Assembly: GCA_017303355.1 (NCBI GenBank)
Contig: JAFLCU010000015.1
Location: 34,945-98,944 of the forward strand
Source: Caulobacterales bacterium
GTDB lineage: Bacteria > Pseudomonadota > Alphaproteobacteria > Caulobacterales > Aquidulcibacteraceae
Reading direction: 5' to 3'
Length of the DNA: 64,000 bases
The position numbers were made by a program, and so were the translations under genes. Each line of letters starts with the position of its first letter. The stretch's first letter is position 1. The notes beneath the pieces were generated by a model. It was given only the letters and a program-made list of their open reading frames with translations. It was not told the origin of the DNA and ran no database searches. Positions 54,982 through 63,800 of this stretch are shown here, piece after piece.

Positions 54982-55788
54982 TCACCAGGGCGTGATTGCG
55001 TCGCCGAGGCGTTGGCCCCAATTCGGGCGCTGCACGGCGCTGATCGAGCCGCGCCCGCCGTATGAAATGCGCGCTTCGGCGATTTGCGTGTGATTGATGG
55101 TGTTGTCGCTGGTGACATCTTCCGGGCGGATGATGCCGCTGACCGTGAGTTCGCGCAGCTCACCATTGATGCGTACCTCCTGGCGGCCCGCGAGCACGAG
55201 ATTGCCGTTTGGCAAGCGATCCACGATCACGGCCGCGACCGTGAGTTCGATTTTCTCTTCGCGATTGATGGCGCCCGTGCCGCGATGTTCGGAATCGGCG
55301 TTTGCGCCGACCATGTTTTCCGGATCGAACGCGCCGCCGATCAGATCGCCGACGGTCTGCTCCAGGCCGAAGAAGTTTGAGACGCCGGCGGAGGTTGAAG
55401 CTTCGCGCGAGCGGTTGGAGGAGTTCGAAAGCTCGGCGCTATCGTCGATCTCGATCTCGACCGTAAGGATATCGCCGATGCTGCTGGCGCGCTGATCGTT
55501 GAAGAAGCTGCGTGAGCCCGAGCGCCAGAGCGAATTCGGCCGCGCCCCGTCATAAACGACCGGCTCAGGCTGCGGCATGCTTTGCTGGGCGCCGCCGGTC
55601 AGCGCCGCGGGCGTGCCGATGGGCGCGAGCTGTGGCGGGGCCATGGCGCGGCGCGCGGCGTCATAAGCAACGCCTGGTGCTGCGATCGCGTCTTGCGCCA
55701 TCGCGCCGGTATCGACGCTGGCGCACGCGGTGGCGCTGGCGGCAAGTGCGAGCACGGCGAGGGCGCGGATGGATTTTTCAGTGCTCAT
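54982..55788 (-). CDS. flgH: Flagellar L-ring lipoprotein FlgH
   Basis: 268 residues. The signal peptide ends in a lipobox ATAC (Cys22). The FlgH core is clear: SLWRSGSRSFFNDQRASSIG then DILTVEIEIDDSAELSNSS, with GNLVLAGRQEVRINGELREL near the end. It forms the outer-membrane L ring. Its start overlaps the flgA stop by 4 nt (ATGA), so it is the last gene of flgF-flgG-flgA-flgH. Confidence 0.96.
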   Translation of the reverse strand: MSTEKSIRALAVLALAASATACASVDTGAMAQDAIAAPGVAYDAARRAMAPPQLAPIGTPAALTGGAQQSMPQPEPVVYDGARPNSLWRSGSRSFFNDQRASSIGDILTVEIEIDDSAELSNSSNRSREASTSAGVSNFFGLEQTVGDLIGGAFDPENMVGANADSEHRGTGAINREEKIELTVAAVIVDRLPNGNLVLAGRQEVRINGELRELTVSGIIRPEDVTSDNTINHTQIAEARISYGGRGSISAVQRPNWGQRLGDAITPW

Positions 55789-56315
55789 GGATTGGCCCTC
55801 GCAGCGCCGGGGCCCGTCACCACGGCGTCGATCGTACGATTGGAAGATGTGTTCATCAGGCGCACCGGCTGTCCGATGGCGCCGTCTTCGAGCGCGCGCG
55901 CGCGCATCGTCAGCGACATGCCCGGCGCCTGATAGACCAGCGTCACGGTTTCGCCGCGACGTACGGCGGCGTCGGCGATGGTTCGGCCTCCCGCCGCCGG
56001 CAGGGTCGCGCGCAAGCCGCCAGGGCGAACAACTTGCACCGCGTTGACGCCCGCCGGCGGCGTGAACTCAAGGCCAGCAGCCGAAGCGGCGGCCGAAAGC
56101 ACAGGCATGGAGATGGTGGCGATTTGGCCCGGAGGTGGCGACGGCGCGATCGCGCGCGCGGCGACATCGGCGGGCGCGCCTTCGAACACGTCGCCCATGG
56201 TGATGGCGGGGCCGTTGGCCTCGATGCGCGTGCGCAGCGAAACCGGTTCGGCGAACGCGACTGCCGCGCCGAACAGTAGGTAGAGACAAGCGCCGAGGCA
56301 GAACCAACGAAGCAT
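55785..56315 (-). CDS. flgA: P-ring chaperone FlgA
   Basis: 176 residues. A signal peptide (1-22, cut after AFA) is followed by an SAF-like region and the C-terminal FlgA part (RTIADAAVRRGETVTLVYQA then GQPVRLMNTSSNRTIDAVVT). It is shorter than many FlgA proteins (220-260), mainly in the N-terminal part. It helps FlgI assemble. Coupled to flgH downstream and 12 nt after flgG. Confidence 0.9.
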   Translation of the reverse strand: MLRWFCLGACLYLLFGAAVAFAEPVSLRTRIEANGPAITMGDVFEGAPADVAARAIAPSPPPGQIATISMPVLSAAASAAGLEFTPPAGVNAVQVVRPGGLRATLPAAGGRTIADAAVRRGETVTLVYQAPGMSLTMRARALEDGAIGQPVRLMNTSSNRTIDAVVTGPGAARANP

Positions 56316-56327
56316 CAGCGTTCTCCC

Positions 56328-57113
56328 TTAGCGAAGCTGCGTGGTGGATTGCAGCATTTCGTCGGCGGCGGTGATCACGCGCGCGTTCATCTCGTAAGCG
56401 CGCTGCGCCACGATCAGCGACGAAATTTCCTCGACCGCGTTGACGTTCGACAGTTCAAGATAGCCTTGCATCAGCGTGCCGAAACCGGGCGAGCCGGGCG
56501 TGGCCGTGTTCACCGTGCCGGACGCCGGCGTCTCCAGATACAAATTGTCGCCGATGGCTTCGAGGCCCGCCGGATTGATGAAATTGGCGATTTCGATCTG
56601 GCCGACTTGTTGTGGATCGGTTTGGCCCGCCATCGTGACCTCGACGATGCCGTCGCGCGTGATCTGCACGCCGACCGCTTCTTGCGGCACCGTGATCGAC
56701 GGTTCGAGCAGATAGCCGTCAGCCGTGACGAGCGCGCCGTCCGCGTTCACGGCCAGATTGCCCGCGCGCGTGTAGGCGGTCTGGCCAGAGGGGAGGGCGA
56801 CTTGGAAAAAGCCGCGGCCGTTGATGGCGATGTCGTAGGGGTTTTGCGTGCTGGCGATGCCGCCTTGCTCGGTGATGCGGCCGACTGCGTCCGTCTGCAC
56901 GCCAACGCCGATCTGAATGCCGAGCGGCAACACCGCACCGGAGGCCGCCGACGTCGAGCCGGGCCGCTCCATGTTCTGATAGAGCATGTCCTGGAATTCG
57001 GCCCGCTGACGCTTGTAGGCGGTCGTGTTCATGTTCGCGATGTTGTGCGAGATGACGTCGACGTTCGTCTGCTGGGCCTGCATGCCGCTCGCGGCGATCG
57101 ATAGTGCGCGCAT
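56328..57113 (-). CDS. flgG: Distal rod protein FlgG
   Basis: 261 residues, full length. N terminus ALSIAASGMQAQQTNVDVIS then HNIANMNTTAYKRQRAEFQD and C terminus SNVNAVEEISSLIVAQRAYE are the rod/hook signature; GFFQVALPSGQTAYTRAGNL is the FlgG middle. It forms the distal rod. It is 17 nt after flgF. Confidence 0.97.
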   Translation of the reverse strand: MRALSIAASGMQAQQTNVDVISHNIANMNTTAYKRQRAEFQDMLYQNMERPGSTSAASGAVLPLGIQIGVGVQTDAVGRITEQGGIASTQNPYDIAINGRGFFQVALPSGQTAYTRAGNLAVNADGALVTADGYLLEPSITVPQEAVGVQITRDGIVEVTMAGQTDPQQVGQIEIANFINPAGLEAIGDNLYLETPASGTVNTATPGSPGFGTLMQGYLELSNVNAVEEISSLIVAQRAYEMNARVITAADEMLQSTTQLR

Positions 57114-57130
57114 GGGTGGGGACTTTCTCT

Positions 57131-57859
57131 TTATCGTCCGAGTTGCTGGATGGCGCGCTGACGCAGATCATCGGCGTTTGATACGATCTTGGCCGCTGAC
57201 TGATACGCGCGCGAAATTTCGATGAGACGGGTGAGTTCGACGACGGGGCGAACATTCGAGCCTTCGAGGGCTCCCTGCAGCACCACGCCTTCAAACTCAC
57301 CCGCTCTTTGTCCCTGCGCGTCCCAAAGGTTGTCCCCGACCTTCAAAAGCGCGCCCGGCGCGGCAAAGCTCGCCACGCCGATGCGGCCGGCTTCGACGCC
57401 AGCCACGCGAATAGCGCCGTCACGCCCGATCGTCGGAGTTTCCCCCTGTGGATCGAGCACAATCGGCGCCCCCCCGCCGTTGAGAACGGCGCGACCATCG
57501 CTGGTCACGAGACGCCCATCCCCGGCTAACGAAAACGCGCCATCGCGCGTGTAGAGTGTCTGGCCGCTGTCGCCCTGCACCATGAAGAAGCCTTGGCCTT
57601 CGATGGCGACGTCCAGCGTATTGCCCGTCATCGCGATCGGGCCCTGGCCCATGTCGCGGACAAGGCCGATGTCGCGAACGAAACGAATGTTTGTGGGCGC
57701 CTCGTCGGCGTGCGCGGCGGTCTCGTCGGCCTCCTCGAGCAACATGCCGTCGGCTTTGAAGCCGGTGGTGGCGACGTTGGCGAGATTGTTGGCCGCGATG
57801 TCCATACGCCGTTGCAGAACACGTTGTGTCTGCAGGCCGAGCATGAGTGCGTTATCCAT
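57131..57859 (-). CDS. flgF: Proximal rod protein FlgF
   Basis: 242 residues. MDNALMLGLQTQRVLQRRMD then IAANNLANVATTGFKADGML and the C-terminal EGSNVRPVVELTRLIEISRA show a rod protein; first in the operon with FlgG next identifies FlgF. The sigma-54 promoter at 57873-57887 would start transcription about 2 nt before the ATG, so the transcript may be nearly leaderless. Confidence 0.95.
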   Translation of the reverse strand: MDNALMLGLQTQRVLQRRMDIAANNLANVATTGFKADGMLLEEADETAAHADEAPTNIRFVRDIGLVRDMGQGPIAMTGNTLDVAIEGQGFFMVQGDSGQTLYTRDGAFSLAGDGRLVTSDGRAVLNGGGAPIVLDPQGETPTIGRDGAIRVAGVEAGRIGVASFAAPGALLKVGDNLWDAQGQRAGEFEGVVLQGALEGSNVRPVVELTRLIEISRAYQSAAKIVSNADDLRQRAIQQLGR

Positions 57860-57872
57860 CGCCGTTAACTAC

Positions 57873-57887
57873 GCAAGCGCCGTGCCA
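57873..57887 (-). promoter_or_regulatory. Sigma-54 promoter of the flgF operon
   Basis: On the minus strand TGGCACGGCGCTTGC matches the sigma-54 consensus TGGCAC-N5-TTGC exactly, with GG and GC 10 nt apart. The predicted start is near 57861, just before the flgF ATG at 57859. Confidence 0.8.
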
Positions 57888-57940
57888 GCGGCTAAGCGTT
57901 TGAAAACGCAGGGGCCTCGCTTGAGGGTATGGTGAATGAC

Positions 57941-57956
57941 TGGCGCTATTTTTGCC
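57941..57956 (+). promoter_or_regulatory. Sigma-54 promoter of the fliL operon
   Basis: TGGCGCTATTTTTGCC has GG (57942-57943) and GC (57954-57955) 10 nt apart with a TTGC -12 element. The predicted start is near 57967, 80 nt before the fliL ATG, inside the palindrome at 57963-57979. Confidence 0.65.
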
Positions 57957-57962
57957 CGGGCG

Positions 57963-57979
57963 CCGGCAAGTTTTGCCGG
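57963..57979. promoter_or_regulatory. Palindrome resembling an ftr (FlbD-type) site
   Basis: CCGGCAAGTTTTGCCGG, a perfect 7-bp inverted repeat around GTT. It covers the predicted fliL start and lies about 85 nt upstream of the flgF promoter, a position where one bound activator could act on both. It has the CCGGC-N7-GCCGG frame of the palindrome before flagellin (43478-43494). As I recall, FlbD sites in Caulobacter are GC-rich palindromes of this kind with an A/T centre. Confidence 0.5.
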
Positions 57980-58027
57980 GTCGCTACCAATCTTTAACCA
58001 GGCGTTGCGCACCAAGGAGGGGTCTTA

Positions 58028-58093
58028 ATGCGCGAGCGATTCCGTCATGTTCGGAAAGAAGAAAGAAAAACCGGCGCCGGACGCCGAGGCTGA
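58028..58093 (+). CDS. Possible short upstream frame overlapping fliL
   Basis: ATG 58028 stands 6 nt after AAGGAGGGG, the best ribosome site in the region, yet it is out of frame with fliL. It would encode 21 residues (MRERFRHVRKEERKTGAGRR plus Gly) and stop at 58093, inside fliL. The fliL ATG at 58047 has only a weak site of its own. The short frame may be a regulatory uORF or just a site that loads ribosomes near fliL. Confidence 0.35.
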   Translation: MRERFRHVRKEERKTGAGRRG

Positions 58094-58691
58094 AGCCCCG
58101 GCGGCGGCTGAAGGCGCCGAGGGCGCTGAAGGCGAAGCGCCCGCAAAGAAGAAGATGTCGGGCAAGAAGCTCGTCCTCTTTTTCATACTGCCTGCCGTGC
58201 TGGTGCTCGGCGGCGGCGGCGCGGCGGCGTATCTGCTGCTGTTCCAGGGCGGCGGCGCCGAGCAGCACGCAGAAGCCGAAGCGGGCGACCATGGCAAAGC
58301 CAAGGGCGGCGGCGGTCACGGCGAAGGGGGTACGCCAGGCGAGGCCGTGCCCGGTCCGAACGGCACGATGATCACGCAGGGCGATGGCGTTGTCTTCGTC
58401 ACGCTGCCGGAATTGCTCGTGAACATCACCGGCGCCGATGGGCGTCCGGCCTATCTCAAGCTGAAGCTCACGCTTGAAGCGCCGAATGATGAAACCGTGA
58501 CGGCGCTCACCGAGCATATTCCGCGCCTCAGCGATCAATTCAACGGCTTCCTGCGCGAACTGCGTACCGACGACCTCGCGGGCTCGGCCGGCGCTTATCG
58601 CTTGCGCTTGGAATTGCTGCGCCGTGTGAACCTCACGATCGCGCCGATGCAGATCAACGCCGTGCTGATCGAAGAAATGCTGGTGCAATAA
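58047..58691 (+). CDS. fliL: Flagellar basal-body-associated protein FliL
   Basis: 214 residues. A Lys/Glu/Ala-rich cytoplasmic start, one membrane helix (about 34-57, LVLFFILPAVLVLGGGGAAA), a Gly/His-rich linker, and the periplasmic domain with VFVTLPELLVNITGADGRPA then YLKLKLTLE, as in FliL. It supports the stator around the motor. The stop overlaps the fliM ATG by one base. Confidence 0.93.
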   Translation: MFGKKKEKPAPDAEAEAPAAAEGAEGAEGEAPAKKKMSGKKLVLFFILPAVLVLGGGGAAAYLLLFQGGGAEQHAEAEAGDHGKAKGGGGHGEGGTPGEAVPGPNGTMITQGDGVVFVTLPELLVNITGADGRPAYLKLKLTLEAPNDETVTALTEHIPRLSDQFNGFLRELRTDDLAGSAGAYRLRLELLRRVNLTIAPMQINAVLIEEMLVQ

Positions 58692-59761
58692 TGAGCGGCG
58701 ACGCGGCCGAAGCGGTCGAACCCCAGGACGAAGAATGGAACGCCGGCGCCGAGAGCGACGTGCAGACCACTGAGCGCATCCTCAATCAGGATGAAATCGA
58801 CAGCTTGCTCGGCTTCGGCATGGGCGAAGACGAAGCATCCGGCCAAACCGGCGTGCGCGCGATCATCAATTCGGCGCTGGTCTCGTATGAACGCTTGCCC
58901 ATGCTGGAAATCGTCTTTGACCGCCTTGTGCGGTTGATGACGACGAGCTTGCGCAACTTCACCAGCGACAACGTCGAGGTCAGCCTGGATCAGATTACCT
59001 CGATCCGGTTCGGCGATTATTTGAACTCGATCCCACTGCCGGCGGTTATTGCCGTGTTTCGCGCCGAGCAGCTCGATAATTTCGGCCTCGTCACCGTCGA
59101 TTCCAGTTTGATCTATTCGATCGTCGACGTTCTGCTGGGCGGCCGCCGGAGCGGCACTGCAACCCGTGTTGAAGGCCGGCCCTACACCACGATCGAGCGC
59201 ATGCTTGTCACGCGCATGATCGAGGTCGTGCTCCACGATGCACATCAGGCGTTCGCGCCGCTGACGCAGGTTGATTTCAAGCTTGATCGCATCGAGACCA
59301 ATCCGCGTTTCGCGGCGATCGCACGCCCGCCGAACGCGGCCATCGTCGTGAAGCTGCGCATCGACATGGAAGATCGTGGCGGCCGTCTCGAAATGCTGTT
59401 GCCGTATGCGACGCTCGAGCCCATCCGAAAAATGCTGCTGCAGCAATTCATGGGCGAGAAGTTCGGCCGCGACAATATTTGGGAAGGCCACCTCGCCAGC
59501 GAATTGTGGGCGACGAAACTCGAAGTCCGCGCCGTGCTCGACGAATTGCAGCAGCCGCTGGGCAAGGTGCTCGATCTTAAAGTGGGCGACACGCTGATGC
59601 TGGATGCGCCGCCGGATTCTCCGGTGATGCTGAAGTGCGGCGCTGTCGAACTCAGCCAGGGCCGTGTTGGCCGAATGGGACATTCCTTGGCGGTGCGGGT
59701 CGAACGGCCGATCACGCCAGCCACGCAGCAAGCCGTCATGAAACTTGGAGGCGGACGATGA
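58691..59761 (+). CDS. fliM: Flagellar motor switch protein FliM
   Basis: 356 residues. The N-terminal region has ILNQDEIDSLLGF, the conserved short motif of FliM; the CheY-binding segment expected before it is acidic. The middle CheC-like domain (SYERLPMLEIVFDRLVRLMT then NFTSDNVEVSLDQITSIRFG) and the C-terminal SpoA/FliN-like domain (GKVLDLKVGDTLMLDAPPDS) are complete. It forms the C ring. The stop overlaps the next ATG (ATGA). Confidence 0.96.
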   Translation: MSGDAAEAVEPQDEEWNAGAESDVQTTERILNQDEIDSLLGFGMGEDEASGQTGVRAIINSALVSYERLPMLEIVFDRLVRLMTTSLRNFTSDNVEVSLDQITSIRFGDYLNSIPLPAVIAVFRAEQLDNFGLVTVDSSLIYSIVDVLLGGRRSGTATRVEGRPYTTIERMLVTRMIEVVLHDAHQAFAPLTQVDFKLDRIETNPRFAAIARPPNAAIVVKLRIDMEDRGGRLEMLLPYATLEPIRKMLLQQFMGEKFGRDNIWEGHLASELWATKLEVRAVLDELQQPLGKVLDLKVGDTLMLDAPPDSPVMLKCGAVELSQGRVGRMGHSLAVRVERPITPATQQAVMKLGGGR

Positions 59762-60078
59762 GCCCGGTCACACTCGCTATTGAAATCGTGCTGGCGCTGA
59801 TGCTGGGCGCCTGCCTCTATTATTTCTGGCGCTTGGATAAAAAGCTCGCTGCTTTGCGCTCGGGCCAGGATGGCGCGCTGCGCGCCGCCGCCGAACTGGC
59901 GCAAGCCACCGCGCAAGCGGAAGCGGCCGTGCGCGCGCTGCGCTCAACGGCGCAGGACGCCGGCCGCGATCTGCAGGCGCGCATCAATGACGCACGCAGC
60001 ACGGCGGATCGATTGGGCCTAGGCGCTGGCCGCTTGCGTTCAAGCGCCGATGTCGGCGCCGCGCGCGGGCGGATGTGA
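59758..60078 (+). CDS. DUF6468 flagellar-operon protein
   Basis: 106 residues. One N-terminal membrane helix (about 5-25, LAIEIVLALMLGACLYYFWR) and a helical Ala/Arg-rich part with ALRAAAELAQATAQAEAAVR. This form and place (after fliM, before motE) fit DUF6468, an uncharacterised family found in alphaproteobacterial flagellar clusters. It is coupled by 4-nt overlap to fliM and by one base to the next gene. Confidence 0.75.
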   Translation: MSPVTLAIEIVLALMLGACLYYFWRLDKKLAALRSGQDGALRAAAELAQATAQAEAAVRALRSTAQDAGRDLQARINDARSTADRLGLGAGRLRSSADVGAARGRM

Positions 60079-60797
60079 TGGCGAAACCCAAATCTTCCAA
60101 CTCAGGCGGCTCGGTTCGGCTTTTGCCGGCGGCGATGGTCACCGTCGCCGCCGTGCTTGGCTTGAAAGCGGTGGCGATGGCTGAAGCTGTCGCCGAAGGC
60201 GTCGCTGCTGGCGAGCATGCGCCGGCCGCCGCCGCGGAGCACGCCAGCACGACGCCAGGCGCGGCGCCGGCGGCCGCGCCCGCGAACCAATGCGCGGCGC
60301 CTACGCTTGCCGAGATGGCGGGGCTCAGCGCCGAAGAAGTGCAGGTGCTGCAGGCCTTGGGCGAGCGGCGCCAAACGCTGGATCAGCGCGCCGAGCAATA
60401 TGACACGCAAGACGAGTTGATGCTCGCCGCCGAGCAGCGCCTGAACGAGCGGCTGACCGAGCTGCGTACGCTCGAAGCGCACGTGAATGATCTCCTGGGG
60501 CAACTCGACGAGGCGCAAGAGCAGCGTCTGGCGAGCTTGGTCGATGTGTACCAGCGCATGCGCGCCAAGGACGCCGCCGCCGTATTCGATGGTCTCGACG
60601 ATGATGTGCTCGTGCAGGTCGCCAGCCGCATGCGCCAAGCCAATCTCGCCGAGGTCATGGGGCGTATGGAGCCGGCGCGAGCGCGCCAGCTCACGCAGAT
60701 GCTGGCCGATCGTGCGCGTCCACCGACGGGCGGCGGCGATTTGTTGGCGCGTTCGCGTCCGGCGGCGGCCGCGCCTGCGCAAAGCGGCGGCGGGTAA
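60078..60797 (+). CDS. motE: MotE-like flagellar motor protein
   Basis: 239 residues. An N-terminal hydrophobic segment (about 14-33) is followed by an Ala/Pro-rich linker, a coiled coil (about 95-160: LMLAAEQRLNERLTELRTLE) and an MgtE-N-like C-terminal domain (VYQRMRAKDAAAVFDGLDDD then LAEVMGRMEPARARQLTQML). In rhizobia MotE is a periplasmic chaperone for the motor protein MotC. The family call is good; the gene name is by analogy. Confidence 0.75.
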   Translation: MAKPKSSNSGGSVRLLPAAMVTVAAVLGLKAVAMAEAVAEGVAAGEHAPAAAAEHASTTPGAAPAAAPANQCAAPTLAEMAGLSAEEVQVLQALGERRQTLDQRAEQYDTQDELMLAAEQRLNERLTELRTLEAHVNDLLGQLDEAQEQRLASLVDVYQRMRAKDAAAVFDGLDDDVLVQVASRMRQANLAEVMGRMEPARARQLTQMLADRARPPTGGGDLLARSRPAAAAPAQSGGG

Positions 60798-60848
60798 ACG
60801 CGCGCTTAACGCGCCGCGTCGAGAATTGAGGGGCCAAAGCGCCAACAG

Positions 60849-63800
60849 ATGAAGTCGTTACGCTCACCGATGGCGATCGCCGCCGCCGCGATTATCGCGG
60901 CGCCGCCGGCTGTCGGTCAGCCCATGCAGCTTACGCCGCCGACACAGCAGGCGGAGCCGCAGGCGCCGAGCGCCGCAGCGTCCATTCCAACGCCGGCGCC
61001 CGCCGAAGCGCCGGCCGTGGAGGCGCCGCCTGCGCCATTGCGCGGCCCGGTTACATTGCCGCCGGATTTGACGGTCGCCGCGAGCCCATCCGCGCCACCG
61101 CCAGCTCCGCCGCCTTCGCCGCCGCCCGCGCCCGCGCCGACAAGCACGGCGACAGCGCCGCCCGCGCCGCCGCCGCCGCCGCGCTTCGATCCAGCGCCGA
61201 ATGCGACAGTATCTGTCGGCGTGCAGGAAAATTACACGCGGCTTTCGTTCAACTTTGTTGGCCCGACGACGGTGACGCCGCTGTTGCAAGGCAATCGGCT
61301 TGAGCTGCGCTTCTCGCGCGCCGCCGATATGGATCTCGCCGACATTCGCGCGAACTTGCCGCGCAATGTGCGTGAGGTGCGCCGCACCAGCGCCGCCGGC
61401 GCGCCGGTGCGTCTGGTGCTGACGCTCGATTATGGCGTGCGCCAGCGCCACTTTATCGATGGCAATCGCGTCGTCCTGGATTTGCTGACGCCGGAGACGC
61501 CGGCGCAAACGGCTTCAACAGCGCCCGCGACGCCAGGCGCGCCGGCTGCTTCCGCGCCCGCGCCGGCGCGGCCGCCGGTGAACGGCGTGGGCCAAGTGCG
61601 GTTGGTGGAAGAAGCGAACGCCACGCGCGTCACCGTGACGTGGCCCGCGCCCGCGCGCGCGGCGGCGTTCCGGCGCGGCGAGGCGATCTGGCTCTTGTTC
61701 GACGCCACGGGCCGTATGGATCTGACGGGCGTCGCCCGTGCGGGCCGTCGCCATAGCAATATCGAAGTGGTGCAGGGCGAGGGCGTCATTGGTCTGCGCA
61801 TTCCCGCACAGCCTGATGTGCAAGTCTCCGCGAGTGCGTCTGACGCGTCGTGGACATTTACGCTAGGCGCGCGCGCCGACAACAATGCGGCCGCGACGCT
61901 GACGCGCGAGATCGCGCCGGATGGCCGCGGGCGCATCACCGCCGCGTTCGGGCGCGAGGGCGTGGTGCGCTGGGTGCGCGATCCCGAAATCGGCGACCGC
62001 ATCGCCGTGGCGTTGCTCGGCGGGCCCGCGCGCGGCGTCGATTCACGCCGCGCGACGATGGAGGCCGCCATTCTGCCGGCGGCGCATGGCGCGGTTGTCG
62101 AGGCGCGCGCCGACGATGTGAACGTCGCCTTCGAAGGCGGCGTGCTCAATGTCACGCGCGGCGCGGGCTTGATCGCGGCGGCTGCGCCAAACGGCGCCGC
62201 GGATGAATTAAGCGCGGCGATGATGACCGCGGACATGGATGATCCAAGCGGGGCGGCGCAACCAAATCTGGACTTGGTGCAAGTCCGTGCGCGCATTGAT
62301 CAGCTGACGCGCGCCGCCGCCGAAGAAGGCGTGCAGGAGGGCGCGGGCGTCGAAGCGCGGCTCGAACTGGCGCGCTTCCTGCTGCAGAACGACTATGCGG
62401 CCGAAGCGCTGGGCGCGCTGCGCATTGCTTCGATTAATCAAGGCGAATTGGTTGAGCTCGATCCCGAGTTCCGGCTCATGCGCGGCGCCGCCAATGTGAT
62501 GATGGGCCGTGCCGGTGCGGCGATGAACGATCTCACGGCGTCGGCGCTTAATTCCAATCCCTCGGCTGCTCTGTGGCGCGGCTATGCCGCGTCCTTGCGC
62601 AAGGATTGGGCCGAGGCGCGGCGCGAGTTCGAGCGCGGCGCGGGCGCGCTGGAGGAACATCCACCGGCATGGCGCGCGCGGTTTCAACTGGCGTTGGCGC
62701 AAGCCGCCTTCGAGCTTAACGACTACGCGACGGCGGAAACCGCGGCGCGCACGGCGATGGGGCAATCGCCGGATCAGAGCATGCGCTTGCAAGCGCGGGT
62801 CATCGAAGCGCGTGTGACCGCCGCGCGTGGCGACACGGATCGCGCGCTGACGATGCTGGATGAACTGGCGCGCGCGCGCGACGAAGGCGTCGCCGTGAGC
62901 GCCGCCGTCGAAGCGATCCGCATTCGGCGCATGACCGGCGTGATGCGCGCCGTGGACGCAATCGAGCCATTGGAGGCGCTGCGCTTCCGTTGGCGTGGCG
63001 ACGCGACCGAACTCGCTGTCGTGGGCATGCTGGGCGAGGCCTATTCCGAGCAGGGTCGTTGGCGCGAAGCGTTGGCGACGATGCGTGTCGCCGCCGATCG
63101 CTTCCCCACCGATCCCGCCGCGCGCGTGTTGCGCGCGGACATGACCAATCTGTTCGAGCGCCTGTTTCTCGACGGCGAAGCCGATCAGCTTGAGCCGATC
63201 CAGGCGTTAGGGCTCTTCTACGAATTCAGCGATCTGACGCCGGTCGGCCCCAATGGCGATCGCATCGTGCGCTTGCTGGCGGGCCGGCTTGTGCATGTCG
63301 ATCTGCTCGAACAGGCCGCGCAGCTGCTGCAATATCAAGTCGATGAGCGTCTGCATGGGCCGAGCAAGGCGCAAGTCGGCGCCGATCTGGCCGCCATTTA
63401 TCTGATGGATCGCAAGCCCGACCGCGCCTTGGTCGCGCTTGGCGCGTCGCGGCAGCCGAACATGCCGGCGAACCTCTTGGGCGACCGCCGCATTCTTGAA
63501 GCGCGCGCGCTGCTTGATCTTGGTCGCTTGGACGCCGCTGTTGAATTGGTCGAGCGTGATCGCGGCGAAGAAGCGCAGCGCGTGCGTGCGGAAGCGGCGT
63601 GGCGCGCGCGTGATTGGGAGCGCGCTGCTGTTGAATTGCGCGCCGTGCTGGCCGCGCGCGGGCGCGCGCAGCCGCTGGATGCGCATGGCCGGCAAGTGGT
63701 GTTGAGGGCGGCTGTCGCGCTGACCTTGGCGCACAATGAGGATGGCGTGCGCGCGCTTTACCGCGAATATGCGGGCGATATGGCCAGCACTCCGGAGGCT

